Positions 36,629-45,609 of a stretch of 64,000 bases of DNA are shown here, in pieces; the first letter of the stretch is position 1, and every line of letters begins with the position of its first letter. Source of the stretch: Mesorhizobium sp. B2-1-8 (lineage in GTDB: Bacteria > Pseudomonadota > Alphaproteobacteria > Rhizobiales > Rhizobiaceae); assembly GCF_006442545.2 (NCBI RefSeq), contig NZ_CP083952.1, forward strand, positions 2,597,501 to 2,661,500, given 5' to 3'. A program made the translations under genes and the position numbers. Below the pieces are notes generated by a model that was not told the origin of the DNA, did not search any database, and worked only from the letters and a program-made list of their open reading frames with translations.

Positions 36629-36907
36629 ATGACGACCAAACGGTTAGCGATCTGCGCTCTTGCTCTCGCAATGGGCTGCGGCATGTCCTCGTCGGCATTC
36701 GCGGGGGCCAGGCACCGTCATTATCAACAAGCCGAACAGGAACGCTACGTTCCGGCCAATGACGATCTCATCGACTTCCTGTTCGGCGGCCCGCGCTATT
36801 ACGACCAGCAGTTGTTCACGACGGCTGCCGGGGCCTGTTCCTACCACCGGACAGGACCGGACGCGTTCGCGATAAACAAGATCAACGATCACCACTGCGG
36901 GAAATAA
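36629..36907 (+). CDS. Small exported hypothetical protein
   Basis: A 92-residue protein with a Sec signal peptide (MTTKRLAICALALAMGCGMSSSAFA, cleaved near residue 25) and a short histidine-, tyrosine- and aspartate-rich mature part containing two cysteines that could form a disulfide. GAAGGG precedes the ATG at 36629, deciding against the longer frame from 36524. No family is recognised. Confidence 0.68.
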   Translation: MTTKRLAICALALAMGCGMSSSAFAGARHRHYQQAEQERYVPANDDLIDFLFGGPRYYDQQLFTTAAGACSYHRTGPDAFAINKINDHHCGK

Positions 36908-37045
36908 TCGGCTGCCGGCCATCAGGCCAGCCCGGTGCGAACGGGACACGGTGCGCCGGCGCGGACAGCGGCCGGCGTGACGTTGTCCAGGACGGCAAGC
37001 CCCCATCCCGAGCCGCGATCGCGCGCTTCTCCTGCGGGTACGGCG

Positions 37046-37546
37046 CTACGAGGCTCGCATCAGCTTGCCGTAGCGCTTGATCAGCCGGTCGCGCTTGAGA
37101 CGCGTCAGCCTGTGCGTCCAGAAGAGCCCGTCGAGCTGATCGATCTCATGCTGGTGGCAGACCGCCAGCAGGCCCTCGGCGTCCTCGAACCGCTCATTGC
37201 CATCCAGATCCTGATAGCGGACGCGTATGCGGGCGTGCCGATCGATATCCTCGGTGATGCCGGGCATCGAAATACTGCCTTCCGCATGACGGATCATCTC
37301 GGTCGAGGCCTGGATGACAGATGGATTTGCGTAGATTCCCGGCTTTGTGGCGGAAAGAAGCTGGATCACGACCAGGCGTTTCAAGATGCCGACATGCGGG
37401 CCTGTGATGCCGATCCCGGGGGCTGCGTGCATGGTGTCGATGAGGTCGCTGGCCAAACCGTGCAGGTCGCTGTCGAACAGCTTTACCGGCTCCGCCACGG
37501 CGCGGAGGAGGGGATTGGGGAACTTCAAGATCGGTCGAACCGCCAC
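37046..37546 (-). CDS. Peptide deformylase-like protein with degenerate metal site
   Basis: A 166-residue member of the peptide deformylase fold, which normally removes the N-formyl group from nascent proteins using a metal held by one Cys and two His. All three family motifs can be located but are altered: motif 1 GxGLAA is GIGITG (44-49), motif 2 EGCLS is EGSIS (Cys replaced by Ser91) and motif 3 HEXXH is HEIDQ (last His replaced by Gln137). Two of three metal ligands are missing, so activity is doubtful. GTG at 37546 with ACGAGG upstream is the chosen start; a TTG at 37567 is also in frame. Confidence 0.85.
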   Translation of the reverse strand: MAVRPILKFPNPLLRAVAEPVKLFDSDLHGLASDLIDTMHAAPGIGITGPHVGILKRLVVIQLLSATKPGIYANPSVIQASTEMIRHAEGSISMPGITEDIDRHARIRVRYQDLDGNERFEDAEGLLAVCHQHEIDQLDGLFWTHRLTRLKRDRLIKRYGKLMRAS

Positions 37547-37627
37547 GGACCTCGTCCTATCTGCCAATCATCTTCGAGTGAGGCCATAGGCGGCCAGCGA
37601 ACACTGGCATAGCCTGGCACGCCGTCA

Positions 37628-38713
37628 TCACGGTTCCGCCAGGCCCGCGCGGATTTCGGCATCGTGTTCACCGCGCGCAGGGCTTTTGGCCGATGTCTTT
37701 TGTTCCCATCCGGAAAAGCGCGGCGCGGCCGCCGCCTGCAGGACGCCGTCCACTGTCTGCCATGTGCCGCGCGCGGTCATGTGCGGATGCAGTGCTGCTT
37801 CATGGGGGCTGAGGACTGGACCGACGCAGGCGTCGGACCCTTCGAACAGTTTGCCCCATTCGTCGCGAGGTCTCGTGGCAAAGATCGCTGCCAGCCGGTC
37901 GCCGAGTTCCGGCCACAGATCGCGATCGAACTGATCGGCGAATTGCGGATCGGCCGACAGGCCAAGCCTGTCGAGGAAGTCCGCGTAGAATTTCGGCTCG
38001 ATGCACTGGACGCTGACGAACCCGCCATCCGACGCGCGGTAGACACGGCACCAATGTGGACCATCGAGCAGGCTTTGGCCGCGCTCGGCTGCGAGCGCGC
38101 CGGACTGGCCGAGCGACATCAGCAGGTTCATCATGTGGGCCGAGCCGTCGACGATCGCGGCATCGACGACGGTGCCTTTGCCGCCGGCGCGGGCATTCAT
38201 GATGCCGGCCAGCATGCCGATCGCCAGATAGAGCGCGCCGCCGCCTATGTCGCCGACCAGCGTCGGCGGCGCCATGGGTGGTTCTCCCGGCAAGGAGGCG
38301 TACCAGAGCGCGCCCGATACGCCGACATAGTTCATGTCGTGTCCCGCGGCGGAGGCCAGCGGTCCGTCCTGGCCCCAGCCCGTCATGCGGCCGTAGACCA
38401 GGCGCGAGTTGTCGGCGAGGCAGGCATCCGGGCCGAGCCCGAGACGTTCCATGACGCCGGGCCGAAACCCCTCGATCAGCCCGTCTGCGGTGGCGATCAG
38501 GCGCATCAGCACGGCCACGTCCCCGGCATCCTTGAGGTCGAGGGCGATGGAGCGCTTACCGCGATCGAGCAGCGAGCGCTTGGGCGCGCCCGGCATGGAC
38601 GCCAGCTTGCGATGGACGACGATGACATCGGCGCCAAGATCGGCGAGCAGCATGCCGGCGAAGGGCGCCGGCCCCAGCGCCTCGATCTCGACGATGCGGA
38701 TTCCCCTGAGCAT
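37628..38713 (-). CDS. CoA-transferase family III protein (CaiB/BaiF; alpha-methylacyl-CoA racemase-like)
   Basis: A 361-residue class III CoA-transferase or racemase. The start LRGIRIVEIEALGPAPFAGMLLADLGADVIVV is diagnostic of the family. GMTGWGQDGP-like GRMTGWGQDGPLASAAGHDMNYVGVSGAL matches the alpha-methylacyl-CoA racemase branch, with the catalytic-type His and Asp in AGHDMNY. Substrates are acyl-CoA thioesters. GGAGGATGGG precedes the ATG at 38713. It is divergent from the luciferase-like monooxygenase gene and may act in the same pathway. Confidence 0.92.
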   Translation of the reverse strand: MLRGIRIVEIEALGPAPFAGMLLADLGADVIVVHRKLASMPGAPKRSLLDRGKRSIALDLKDAGDVAVLMRLIATADGLIEGFRPGVMERLGLGPDACLADNSRLVYGRMTGWGQDGPLASAAGHDMNYVGVSGALWYASLPGEPPMAPPTLVGDIGGGALYLAIGMLAGIMNARAGGKGTVVDAAIVDGSAHMMNLLMSLGQSGALAAERGQSLLDGPHWCRVYRASDGGFVSVQCIEPKFYADFLDRLGLSADPQFADQFDRDLWPELGDRLAAIFATRPRDEWGKLFEGSDACVGPVLSPHEAALHPHMTARGTWQTVDGVLQAAAAPRFSGWEQKTSAKSPARGEHDAEIRAGLAEP

Positions 38714-38834
38714 CCCATCCTCCACAGCGGTCAACTCTTTGGTGCTTTGCGAACTTTGGCACCGAGAGGGCGACGGTGTGTAACCCCGCTCTTTTGCCAT
38801 TGAAGCACGTGCCGCTCGCATATACTTCACGGCG

Positions 38835-39857
38835 ATGAAGAAAATCGGTTTCCTGTCGTTCGGGCACTGGACGCCCTCGTCGCAATCGCAGGTACGTTCG
38901 GCTTCGGACGCGCTGCTGCAATCCATCGATCTCGCGGTCGCGGCCGAGCAGCTCGGCGCGGACGGCGCCTATTTTCGCGTCCATCATTTCGCCCGCCAGC
39001 TCGCCTCGCCATTTCCGCTGCTGGCGGCCGTCGGCGCCAAGACCAGCCGCATCGAGATCGGTACGGCCGTCATCGACATGCGTTACGAAAATCCGCTCTA
39101 CATGGCCGAGGACGCGGGTGCGGCCGACATCATCGCCGGCGGACGCCTGCAACTCGGCATCAGCCGCGGCTCGCCCGAGCAGGTGATCGATGGCTGGCGT
39201 TACTTCGGCTACGTGCCGCAGGACGACAAGAGCGACGCCGACATGGCGCGCCATCACGCCGAGGTTTTTCTCGACACGCTGCGCGGCGAGGGGTTCGCCC
39301 AGCCCAACCCACGACCGATGTTTCCCAATCCGCCCGGTCTGCTCAGGCTCGAGCCGCATTCGCAGGGCCTGCGCGAGCGCATCTGGTGGGGCGCGGCCAC
39401 CAACGCAACCTCGCAATGGGCGGCAAAGCTCGGCATGAACCTGCAGAGCTCGACGCTGAAGTTCGACGAGAGCGGCAAGCCGTTCCATGTCCAGCAGGCC
39501 GAGCAGATCCGCATCTATCGCGAGGCCTGGAAGGCGGCGGGCCACAAGCGCGAACCGCGCGTTTCGGTCAGCCGCAGCATCTTCGCGCTGGTCGACGACC
39601 GCGACCGCGCCTATTTCGGCCGCGGCAATGAAAGCCGCGACCAGATCGGCTTCATCGAGGAAAACACGCGAGCGATCTTCGGCCGCAGCTACGCCGCCGA
39701 GCCGGACGTGCTGATCAAGGAGCTGGCGCAGGACGAGGCGATCGCCGAGGCCGATACGCTGCTGCTCACGGTTCCCAACCAGCTCGGCGTCGACTACAAC
39801 GCCCATGTCATCGAGGCGATCCTCACCCATGTCGCGCCGGCGCTCGGCTGGCGCTGA
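38835..39857 (+). CDS. Luciferase-like (LLM class) flavin-dependent oxidoreductase
   Basis: A 340-residue TIM-barrel monooxygenase of the bacterial luciferase-like class, using reduced FMN (or F420 in other groups). The start KKIGFLSFGHW, the segment GADGAYFRVHHFARQLASPFPLLAAVGAKTSRIEIGTAVIDMRYENPLYMAEDA and GGRLQLGISRGSPEQV are typical. The substrate is not evident. It is followed 48 bp later by a ThuA-like gene and is divergent from a class III CoA-transferase gene. Confidence 0.92.
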   Translation: MKKIGFLSFGHWTPSSQSQVRSASDALLQSIDLAVAAEQLGADGAYFRVHHFARQLASPFPLLAAVGAKTSRIEIGTAVIDMRYENPLYMAEDAGAADIIAGGRLQLGISRGSPEQVIDGWRYFGYVPQDDKSDADMARHHAEVFLDTLRGEGFAQPNPRPMFPNPPGLLRLEPHSQGLRERIWWGAATNATSQWAAKLGMNLQSSTLKFDESGKPFHVQQAEQIRIYREAWKAAGHKREPRVSVSRSIFALVDDRDRAYFGRGNESRDQIGFIEENTRAIFGRSYAAEPDVLIKELAQDEAIAEADTLLLTVPNQLGVDYNAHVIEAILTHVAPALGWR

Positions 39858-39905
39858 CCCATGCGGCGAGCGGTCGTCGGTCCATAGATCGAGGGAGGTT
39901 GCCGC

Positions 39906-40553
39906 ATGCCGAAGAAGGCTTTGATTGCCTGGGGCGGCTGGGAAGGCCACACGCCGGAGCGCAGCGCCAATGTCGTGCGCGACATGCTCCGGCGTAACGG
40001 GTTCGCGGTCACGCTCGGCCAAGGCACGGCGATGTTCGCCGATCCGGACCTTGCTTCATTCGACCTCATCGTGCCTGTCATCACCATGTCGACGATCGAA
40101 AAGGCCGAACTGAAGAACCTGACGCAGGCGGTTCGCCAAGGGAGCGGGCTCGGCGGTTTTCACGGCACGATGGGCGACAGTTTCCGCAATGAGCCGGACT
40201 ACCAGTTCATGACCGGTGGCCAATGGGTCGCGCATCCCGGTGACATCATAGACTATCGTGTCGTCATCACCCGGCCGGACGACCCGATCACCAGCGGCGT
40301 CAGTGGTTTCGCCTATCGGTCGGAGCAATATTACATGCATGTCGATCCCGGCAACGAGGTGCTGGCGACAACCACCTTCACCGACGCGCATTTCCCCGGG
40401 ATTGGCGGCGTCATCATGCCGGTCGTCTGGAAGCGCCGCTATGGCGCCGGGAAGGTCTTTTACAGCTCGCTTGGCCATACGGCCGACGAGTTCGCGGTGC
40501 CGGAAATGGCGCTGATCATGGAGCGCGGTTTGCTGTGGGCCGCGCGCGACTAG
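39906..40553 (+). CDS. ThuA-like domain protein
   Basis: A 215-residue protein with the ThuA-like glutamine-amidotransferase fold (KKALIAWGGWEGHTPERSA; GSGLGGFHGTMGDSFR; VWKRRYGAGKVFYSSLGH). ThuA proteins are tied to trehalose/sugar use in rhizobia, and the wider family includes glycosyl-hydrolase-associated proteins; the true reaction is unknown here. GGGAGGTTGCCGC precedes the ATG. It lies in the same orientation as the monooxygenase and is probably cotranscribed with it. Confidence 0.88.
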   Translation: MPKKALIAWGGWEGHTPERSANVVRDMLRRNGFAVTLGQGTAMFADPDLASFDLIVPVITMSTIEKAELKNLTQAVRQGSGLGGFHGTMGDSFRNEPDYQFMTGGQWVAHPGDIIDYRVVITRPDDPITSGVSGFAYRSEQYYMHVDPGNEVLATTTFTDAHFPGIGGVIMPVVWKRRYGAGKVFYSSLGHTADEFAVPEMALIMERGLLWAARD

Positions 40554-40554
40554 C

Positions 40555-40974
40555 CTACCAGTCGGCGACGCGGTCGCCGCCGGTGAATTGCGCGCTTTTG
40601 GCGGTGTATTCGAACAGTTCGATCTTCACGCCGTTGGGGTCGCGCAGCCAGGCCTGGTAGGTGTCGTCGCAAGCGTGTTTCCTGGCGGTGACATCGACGC
40701 CCATGGATGCGATGTGGGCGATCGCGGCGTCGATGTTCTCGACTTCCAGGCAGAAATGGTTGATCTGGTCCATCTCGCTGAACCGCGCCCCATCCTTCTG
40801 GAAAACCTCGACATGGCTGCGGCCGCCGCAATTGAGGTAGAACCCGAAAATCGCGCCGTCGCGCAGGAAGTTGAACTGGACGTCCATGCCAAGGACATCA
40901 CCGTAGAAGCATCGCGTCTCCTCGAGGTCATTGGCGAAGATGCAGACATGGGCGAGTTGCTTGACTTTGATCAT
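40555..40974 (-). CDS. VOC-superfamily protein (glyoxalase/dioxygenase-like)
   Basis: A 139-residue vicinal oxygen chelate protein with the paired beta-alpha-beta-beta-beta units: QLAHVCIFANDLEETRCFYGDVLGMDVQ and INHFCLEVENIDAAIAHIASMGVDV, ending WLRDPNGVKIELFEY. Metal-type ligands are His (LAHV), Glu (HVEVF) and the C-terminal Glu (IELFE). Such proteins isomerise, epimerise or cleave small substrates. The ATG at 40974 lies in the conserved start; the frame extends to 41073 but without family sequence. It is convergent with the ThuA gene. Confidence 0.9.
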   Translation of the reverse strand: MIKVKQLAHVCIFANDLEETRCFYGDVLGMDVQFNFLRDGAIFGFYLNCGGRSHVEVFQKDGARFSEMDQINHFCLEVENIDAAIAHIASMGVDVTARKHACDDTYQAWLRDPNGVKIELFEYTAKSAQFTGGDRVADW

Positions 40975-41026
40975 GGCTAGGTTCCGTGGTCTGGCCGGCT
41001 GCGCAGGCGGCCCGTACAGTGCACCA

Positions 41027-43048
41027 TCACTCAATCCCGCCGGCAACCGCGTAGGCACCGGCGATGCGGCCATCCCGCAGCCGCACCACCGCAGTCACGA
41101 TCGAGCCGTAGGAGCCCCGCCAGACACTGTGGAACCGCTGGTACTCGGCGGTCGGCACGAGCGCTTGCCCGGTAAAACGCGCACCGCTGCGCTGCATCGC
41201 GACGGGCTCTCCGTTGACATGCACCTTGATGCTGGTCGTTTCAGTTGTCTCGCCAGCCATTTCGAGGGTGATGGCGATCTCATCCAGATCCCCAGAAGCC
41301 CGCGTCTCGGCCGCAAGCTTGATGGTGAGCGCAGGCGCCTTGCCATCGCCGGCTCGGGCAGGACGATGCGAAAACACGTCGTCGGCCAGCTCGGGCGTGC
41401 GCGGCGGGCGGGTGCGGCGCCGGGTCGACCGTTCGTAATCTCCGGCCATCCGAAGCAGCCTTTCGTCGTCATAGGCCTTGCCGGCGAAGGTGAGGCCGAC
41501 AGGCATGCCGATGTCGGCCATGGTGCCCATCGGCACGGTGACGGTCGGGATGCCGAAATGGCGCCAGACCAGGTTGCCGTTGGCGACCCAGGTGCCGTTG
41601 CGCCAGGCGAGCGCGGCGGACGCCTCGTTGACGTCGGCATCGGCCGGGCCGACATCGGCGGCGGCCGGCAGGATCACGGCATCGAGGCGGTTGGCGTCGA
41701 GCCAATCCTCGAAGTCGATGCGCCTTGTTGCTTCAAGTCCCTTGATGCCGTCTTCGATCGTGGGAATGTCGGCCAAGGGCGCGACTCCCGATTTCGCGCG
41801 TTCGACATACTCCGCCAGATCGAAGCCGCCTTCATAGCGGTCCGGCAGCGTGCCCGGCGGCTGGGGAAAGATTTTCGGGCCGTCGACCGAGACGAGGTCG
41901 GGCAAGGCAGGGTCGGCATTGGCGCGCAGGAAATCGTCCCAGCCCCAGATGCAGAGATCCCAGAGTTCGCGCTCGGCGAAGTCCGGCGGCACCAGCCCGC
42001 GCTCTGCCATGGTTTGCGTGGCGGGCCGGTCGCGCTCATAGTTCGAGACGACGGGAAAATCGACCTCGACCACCTCGGCACCGAGCCGCCGCAGATCCGC
42101 CGCCGCCTGCTCCCATAGATCAAGCACCGAGGCGCGGGTTTCGATCGGACGGTCAGCCTCGACGTCGCGACCGATATACATTTTGGGTACGCCGAGCCGT
42201 TTGCCCCGGAGTGATCCTTCCAGCGTCAGATCCGTGTAGCACGGTGGGCGCGCCTCGGAACTCTTGGGCAGCGCGACCCAGGGCTGCGCGCGCCAGAAAT
42301 CGCCTCGCGTTTCCGGATCGTCGGCGACGATGACGTCGAGCAATTCCAGCATGTCGGGTACGCTGCGCGTGTGCGGCACCACCACGTCCATGGTCGGCAC
42401 CAGGGGCCAGTTGCCGCGCACGGAGATGATGCCGCGCGAAGGCGTGTAGGCGACGAGCGCATTGTTGGTGGCCGGCGCGCGGCCGGACGACCAGGTTTCC
42501 TCGCCGAGCCCGAAGGCGCAGAAGCTGGCCGCCGTCGCGGTACCCGAGCCATTCGAGGAGCCCGACGCGAAGGCGGCGGTCAGGCAGTCGGCATTGTAGG
42601 GGCTCTCGGCGCGGCCATAGACGCCGCGCTGCATGCCGCCATTGGCCATCGGCGGCATGTTGGTGAGGCCGATCAGCACCGCGCCGCCGGCACGCAGCCT
42701 GGCGATGGTGAAGGCGTCCTCGTTGGCGACGAGATGCTCGAAGGCCGGCGAGCCGGCGGCGACCGCCAGGCCCTTGACCTTGTAGCTGTCCTTGGCGGTG
42801 TAGGGCATGCCGTCGAGCGGTCCGAGCAGGGTGCCTGCGCGACGCCGCTGGTCGGAAGCGGCGGCTTCCCCGAACATATCAGGGTTGAGCACGGGCACGG
42901 CGTTCAGCGCGATGCCGTGCCGGTCGAAATGCGCGATGCGCCTGACATAGGCCGCGACCAGTTCGACTGAGGTGACGAGGCCGTCATCGAGCGCGCGGCG
43001 CAGTTGCTCGATCGTTGCTTCGACGAGATGAAGGCTTGTGTCGGTCAT
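41027..43048 (-). CDS. Amidase signature family protein with C-terminal extension
   Basis: A 673-residue hydrolase with the amidase-signature catalytic triad: Lys86 in TAKDSYKVKG, the cis-Ser in ASGSSNGSG (~163-168) and the nucleophile in EETWSSGRAPA (~187-188). Usual amidases are about 450-520 residues; the final ~110 residues (from about PALTIKLAAETRASGDLDE) form an extra beta-rich domain with no name I can give. Start ATG at 43048 or 43051. It would hydrolyse an amide bond in the cytoplasm. A LysR regulator gene of the same orientation follows upstream. Confidence 0.92.
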   Translation of the reverse strand: MTDTSLHLVEATIEQLRRALDDGLVTSVELVAAYVRRIAHFDRHGIALNAVPVLNPDMFGEAAASDQRRRAGTLLGPLDGMPYTAKDSYKVKGLAVAAGSPAFEHLVANEDAFTIARLRAGGAVLIGLTNMPPMANGGMQRGVYGRAESPYNADCLTAAFASGSSNGSGTATAASFCAFGLGEETWSSGRAPATNNALVAYTPSRGIISVRGNWPLVPTMDVVVPHTRSVPDMLELLDVIVADDPETRGDFWRAQPWVALPKSSEARPPCYTDLTLEGSLRGKRLGVPKMYIGRDVEADRPIETRASVLDLWEQAAADLRRLGAEVVEVDFPVVSNYERDRPATQTMAERGLVPPDFAERELWDLCIWGWDDFLRANADPALPDLVSVDGPKIFPQPPGTLPDRYEGGFDLAEYVERAKSGVAPLADIPTIEDGIKGLEATRRIDFEDWLDANRLDAVILPAAADVGPADADVNEASAALAWRNGTWVANGNLVWRHFGIPTVTVPMGTMADIGMPVGLTFAGKAYDDERLLRMAGDYERSTRRRTRPPRTPELADDVFSHRPARAGDGKAPALTIKLAAETRASGDLDEIAITLEMAGETTETTSIKVHVNGEPVAMQRSGARFTGQALVPTAEYQRFHSVWRGSYGSIVTAVVRLRDGRIAGAYAVAGGIE

Positions 43049-43065
43049 CATTGTTCCCAGGCTAT

Positions 43066-43095
43066 TGTCTGTACGCCATGTGTCTGTACGCCATG
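43066..43095. repeat. 15-bp tandem duplication upstream of amidase gene
   Basis: TGTCTGTACGCCATG occurs twice back to back (43066-43080 and 43081-43095) between the amidase and LysR genes. It looks like a recent slippage duplication in the amidase leader. No known site is recognised. Confidence 0.75.
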
Positions 43096-43156
43096 GATGA
43101 GCGAGGCCGCCGGCTTCGGCAAGCGCCAATCGGAATTCGTTGCGGGCCAGGTGGGC

Positions 43157-44083
43157 TCAGGCGCTCGCCTCGGCATCGCTCCGGCGCCTGACATGGTCGA
43201 TGAACGCGCGCAGCTTGGGCAGGACCTGACGCTTTCCCGGGTAATACAGGAAAAGCCCAGGCAAGGTCACGGCAAAGGGTCCCAGCACCTCCCGCAACCG
43301 GCCGTCGGCGATCGGCACGCTGGCAAGCGGTTGGGGTACCTGGGCAAGCCCGGCGCCTCGCATCGCCGCGCCCAGAAGCGTCGGATAATCATGCGCGATC
43401 AGCGGTCCGGAGACGATGGCCTCGACCGACTTGTTGCCGTCGATAAAGGGCCAGGGCGCGATCGATCCGTTTGACCGGCGCATGCGCAGGCAGGCATGGC
43501 CGCGCAGATCCTCGACGCGTTGCGGCACGTTTCGCTGGCGCAGGTAATCAGGGCTGGCGACGACCACGAATGGCAGCGGCGGCGTCAAGCGCACCGCGAT
43601 CATGTCGGCGTCGACAAATTCGCCGGGCCGGATGCCTGCGTCGAAGCCTTCGGCGGCGAGATCGACGAGTTCTCCACTGGCCACGATCTCCAGCTCGATT
43701 TCCGGATAGGCCTGGCAGAAGGATGCGATGAGCGGCTCCAGCAGGATCGGCACCACCGACGGAGGCACCGAGAGGCGCAGCAGTCCGGTCGGCCGCTGGC
43801 CGAGGTCGCGCGCCACCTCGCTCGCGGCGACCAGTTCCTCGAATGCGGGTCCTGCGCGCGATAGAAAGCGCTCCCCGGCTTCGGTCAGGCCGACGCTGCG
43901 CGTCGTACGGGTGAAGAGCGCCGCGCCGATGCGCGCCTCGAGTGTGCGGATCGCCTGGCTCATCGCCGACGGCGTCACCTTGAGCTCGGCCGCCGCCTTG
44001 CGGAAATTACGATGCCGGGCGACGCTCAGGAAGGCCTCGACGCCGTCGAGCGCTCCCTGCCGGACTGTGAAGTTCTGCTTCAT
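43157..44083 (-). CDS. LysR-family transcriptional regulator
   Basis: A 308-residue regulator with the N-terminal LysR helix-turn-helix (ALDGVEAFLSVARHRNFRKAAAELKVTPSAMSQAIRTLEARIGAALFTRTTRSVGLTEAG in pieces, ~residues 12-70) and a periplasmic-binding-like effector domain from ~95. The amidase gene follows on the same strand, and a methyltransferase/membrane protein operon is divergent on the other side, so it may control either. The effector is unknown. Confidence 0.93.
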   Translation of the reverse strand: MKQNFTVRQGALDGVEAFLSVARHRNFRKAAAELKVTPSAMSQAIRTLEARIGAALFTRTTRSVGLTEAGERFLSRAGPAFEELVAASEVARDLGQRPTGLLRLSVPPSVVPILLEPLIASFCQAYPEIELEIVASGELVDLAAEGFDAGIRPGEFVDADMIAVRLTPPLPFVVVASPDYLRQRNVPQRVEDLRGHACLRMRRSNGSIAPWPFIDGNKSVEAIVSGPLIAHDYPTLLGAAMRGAGLAQVPQPLASVPIADGRLREVLGPFAVTLPGLFLYYPGKRQVLPKLRAFIDHVRRRSDAEASA

Positions 44084-44167
44084 GACGCATCGACATTATC
44101 GCGGATAGTCGTGGTTCGAAAGCGCCTCTATCTCTGCAGCAACGACCGAAATCCGGAGGAAACCGCA

Positions 44168-44998
44168 ATGACAGATAATCTCGACGGCGTGCGCGCTCAC
44201 TACCGCGCCAGCGGCCTGACCGAGCGTCTCAAGACGGCGCTGGCCGCTTTGGGACCAGAGGACCAACGGCTCATGCCGGAACAGCTGGCCGGGCTCGACC
44301 AGTTCCACACTCGTGGGCTCGCGGCAACCGCCGAGCTTGCCGGCTTGGCCGGGATTGGCTCGGAAACGATGGTCCTCGATGTCGGCTCGGGACTTGGCGG
44401 GCCGGCCCGTTTCCTGGCGGCGACCCATGGCTGCCGGGTGACGGGCGTAGACCTCAGCGAGCCGTTCGTCGAGGCCGCACACTATCTGACCGAACGAATG
44501 GGGCTAAGCGAACAGGTGACGTTCGAGAGCGCCAGCGCGCTGGCGCTTCCCTTCGAGGACAGCCATTTCGACGTCGTGTTGCTGCAGCATGTGGCGATGA
44601 ACATTACCGACCGGGCAAGGCTCTATGGCGAGATCAGGCGGGTGCTGAAGCCGGGCGGCCGGTTTGCCACCTACGACGTCGTGATAAATAGCGGCGATCC
44701 GCATTATCCCGTTCCCTGGGCACGAAGCCCGGCGGAGAGTTTCTTGCTCACCGCGGCCGAAACGCGGACGCGGATCGAGCAGGCAGGCTTTGAAACCTTG
44801 GTGTGGCAAGACGACACGGAGGCGGCCAAGGCGTGGTTTTCGCAATTGCGGGCGTCCGGACCGCCTCCTTTGCTCAATCTCGGCGTCGTCATGGGGCCGG
44901 ACTTCGCGGGAGTTGCCGCCAACCTTGGACGCAATCTCGGGGAAGGCCGGTTGGGCATCCTGACAGCCGTCTTCGAAGCTATTCCGGGCAAGACCTGA
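44168..44998 (+). CDS. SAM-dependent methyltransferase
   Basis: A 276-residue class I methyltransferase. Motif I is MVLDVGSGLGGPARFLA, the acidic residue binding the ribose lies in CRVTGVDLSE, and SALALPFEDSHFDVVLLQHVAMNI and RVLKPGGRFATYDV follow. The overall layout fits the methyltransferase_11 group acting on small molecules; the substrate is unknown. GGAGGAAACCGCA precedes the ATG at 44168, which excludes the longer frame from 44012. It is followed closely by a membrane-protein gene. Confidence 0.9.
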   Translation: MTDNLDGVRAHYRASGLTERLKTALAALGPEDQRLMPEQLAGLDQFHTRGLAATAELAGLAGIGSETMVLDVGSGLGGPARFLAATHGCRVTGVDLSEPFVEAAHYLTERMGLSEQVTFESASALALPFEDSHFDVVLLQHVAMNITDRARLYGEIRRVLKPGGRFATYDVVINSGDPHYPVPWARSPAESFLLTAAETRTRIEQAGFETLVWQDDTEAAKAWFSQLRASGPPPLLNLGVVMGPDFAGVAANLGRNLGEGRLGILTAVFEAIPGKT

Positions 44999-45009
44999 GG
45001 GAGGCGGAA

Positions 45010-45519
45010 ATGTCGCCGGCAATCATCTTCGACATCCATCTCGCTCTGGGCTACGTGCCGTGGTTGCTGTGCTTCGGCGCCTATGTCTGGCCGAGGCTCA
45101 AGTCGATGGACCGCCTCGAGGCGCAACGCGCGATCGCCACCCTGCACAGCTTCCGCTTCTTCGGGCTTGTCTTCATGCTTCCGGGTGTCGTCGGGCCCAA
45201 TCTGCCGGCTGGTTTCGCCGTCCTCGCGGCTTATGGTGACTTCGCCACCGGCCTGCTGGCCATGCTGGCGCTTCTGACGGCCCGGAGACATCAGCTATTC
45301 TGGCCGCTCGTCGTCGCCTTCAATCTCGTGGGAACCGTCGACATCGTCGTCGACTATTATCACGGGGTCCAGCTCGACCTTCCCGATCTGGCAGGAGAAC
45401 TGGGCGCCGCCTACGCGATCCCGATCCTCTATGTGCCGCTGCTGATGATCACGCACGTCGCCGCGTTCTATCTGCTGATGCGCCGCCGGCCCGAGCCGGT
45501 TCAGGGCGCCCACCCCTGA
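45010..45519 (+). CDS. Hypothetical membrane protein with about five helices
   Basis: A 169-residue integral membrane protein with likely helices at about 8-24, 48-66, 73-91, 95-115 and 140-158, and a short basic C-terminus. It lies 11 bp after the methyltransferase gene, with GGAGGCGGAA in front, so the two are probably cotranscribed and functionally linked. It loosely resembles DUF-type small membrane proteins of alphaproteobacteria; I cannot name the family. Confidence 0.75.
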   Translation: MSPAIIFDIHLALGYVPWLLCFGAYVWPRLKSMDRLEAQRAIATLHSFRFFGLVFMLPGVVGPNLPAGFAVLAAYGDFATGLLAMLALLTARRHQLFWPLVVAFNLVGTVDIVVDYYHGVQLDLPDLAGELGAAYAIPILYVPLLMITHVAAFYLLMRRRPEPVQGAHP

Positions 45520-45609
45520 TCGGCCGCACGCGGCCGGAAAGAATCGATTTTTTATGCAACCTCTGATGGACGCGTGCGTTACAGCCTCCCCGGGAGGAGG
45601 TTTGCGATT

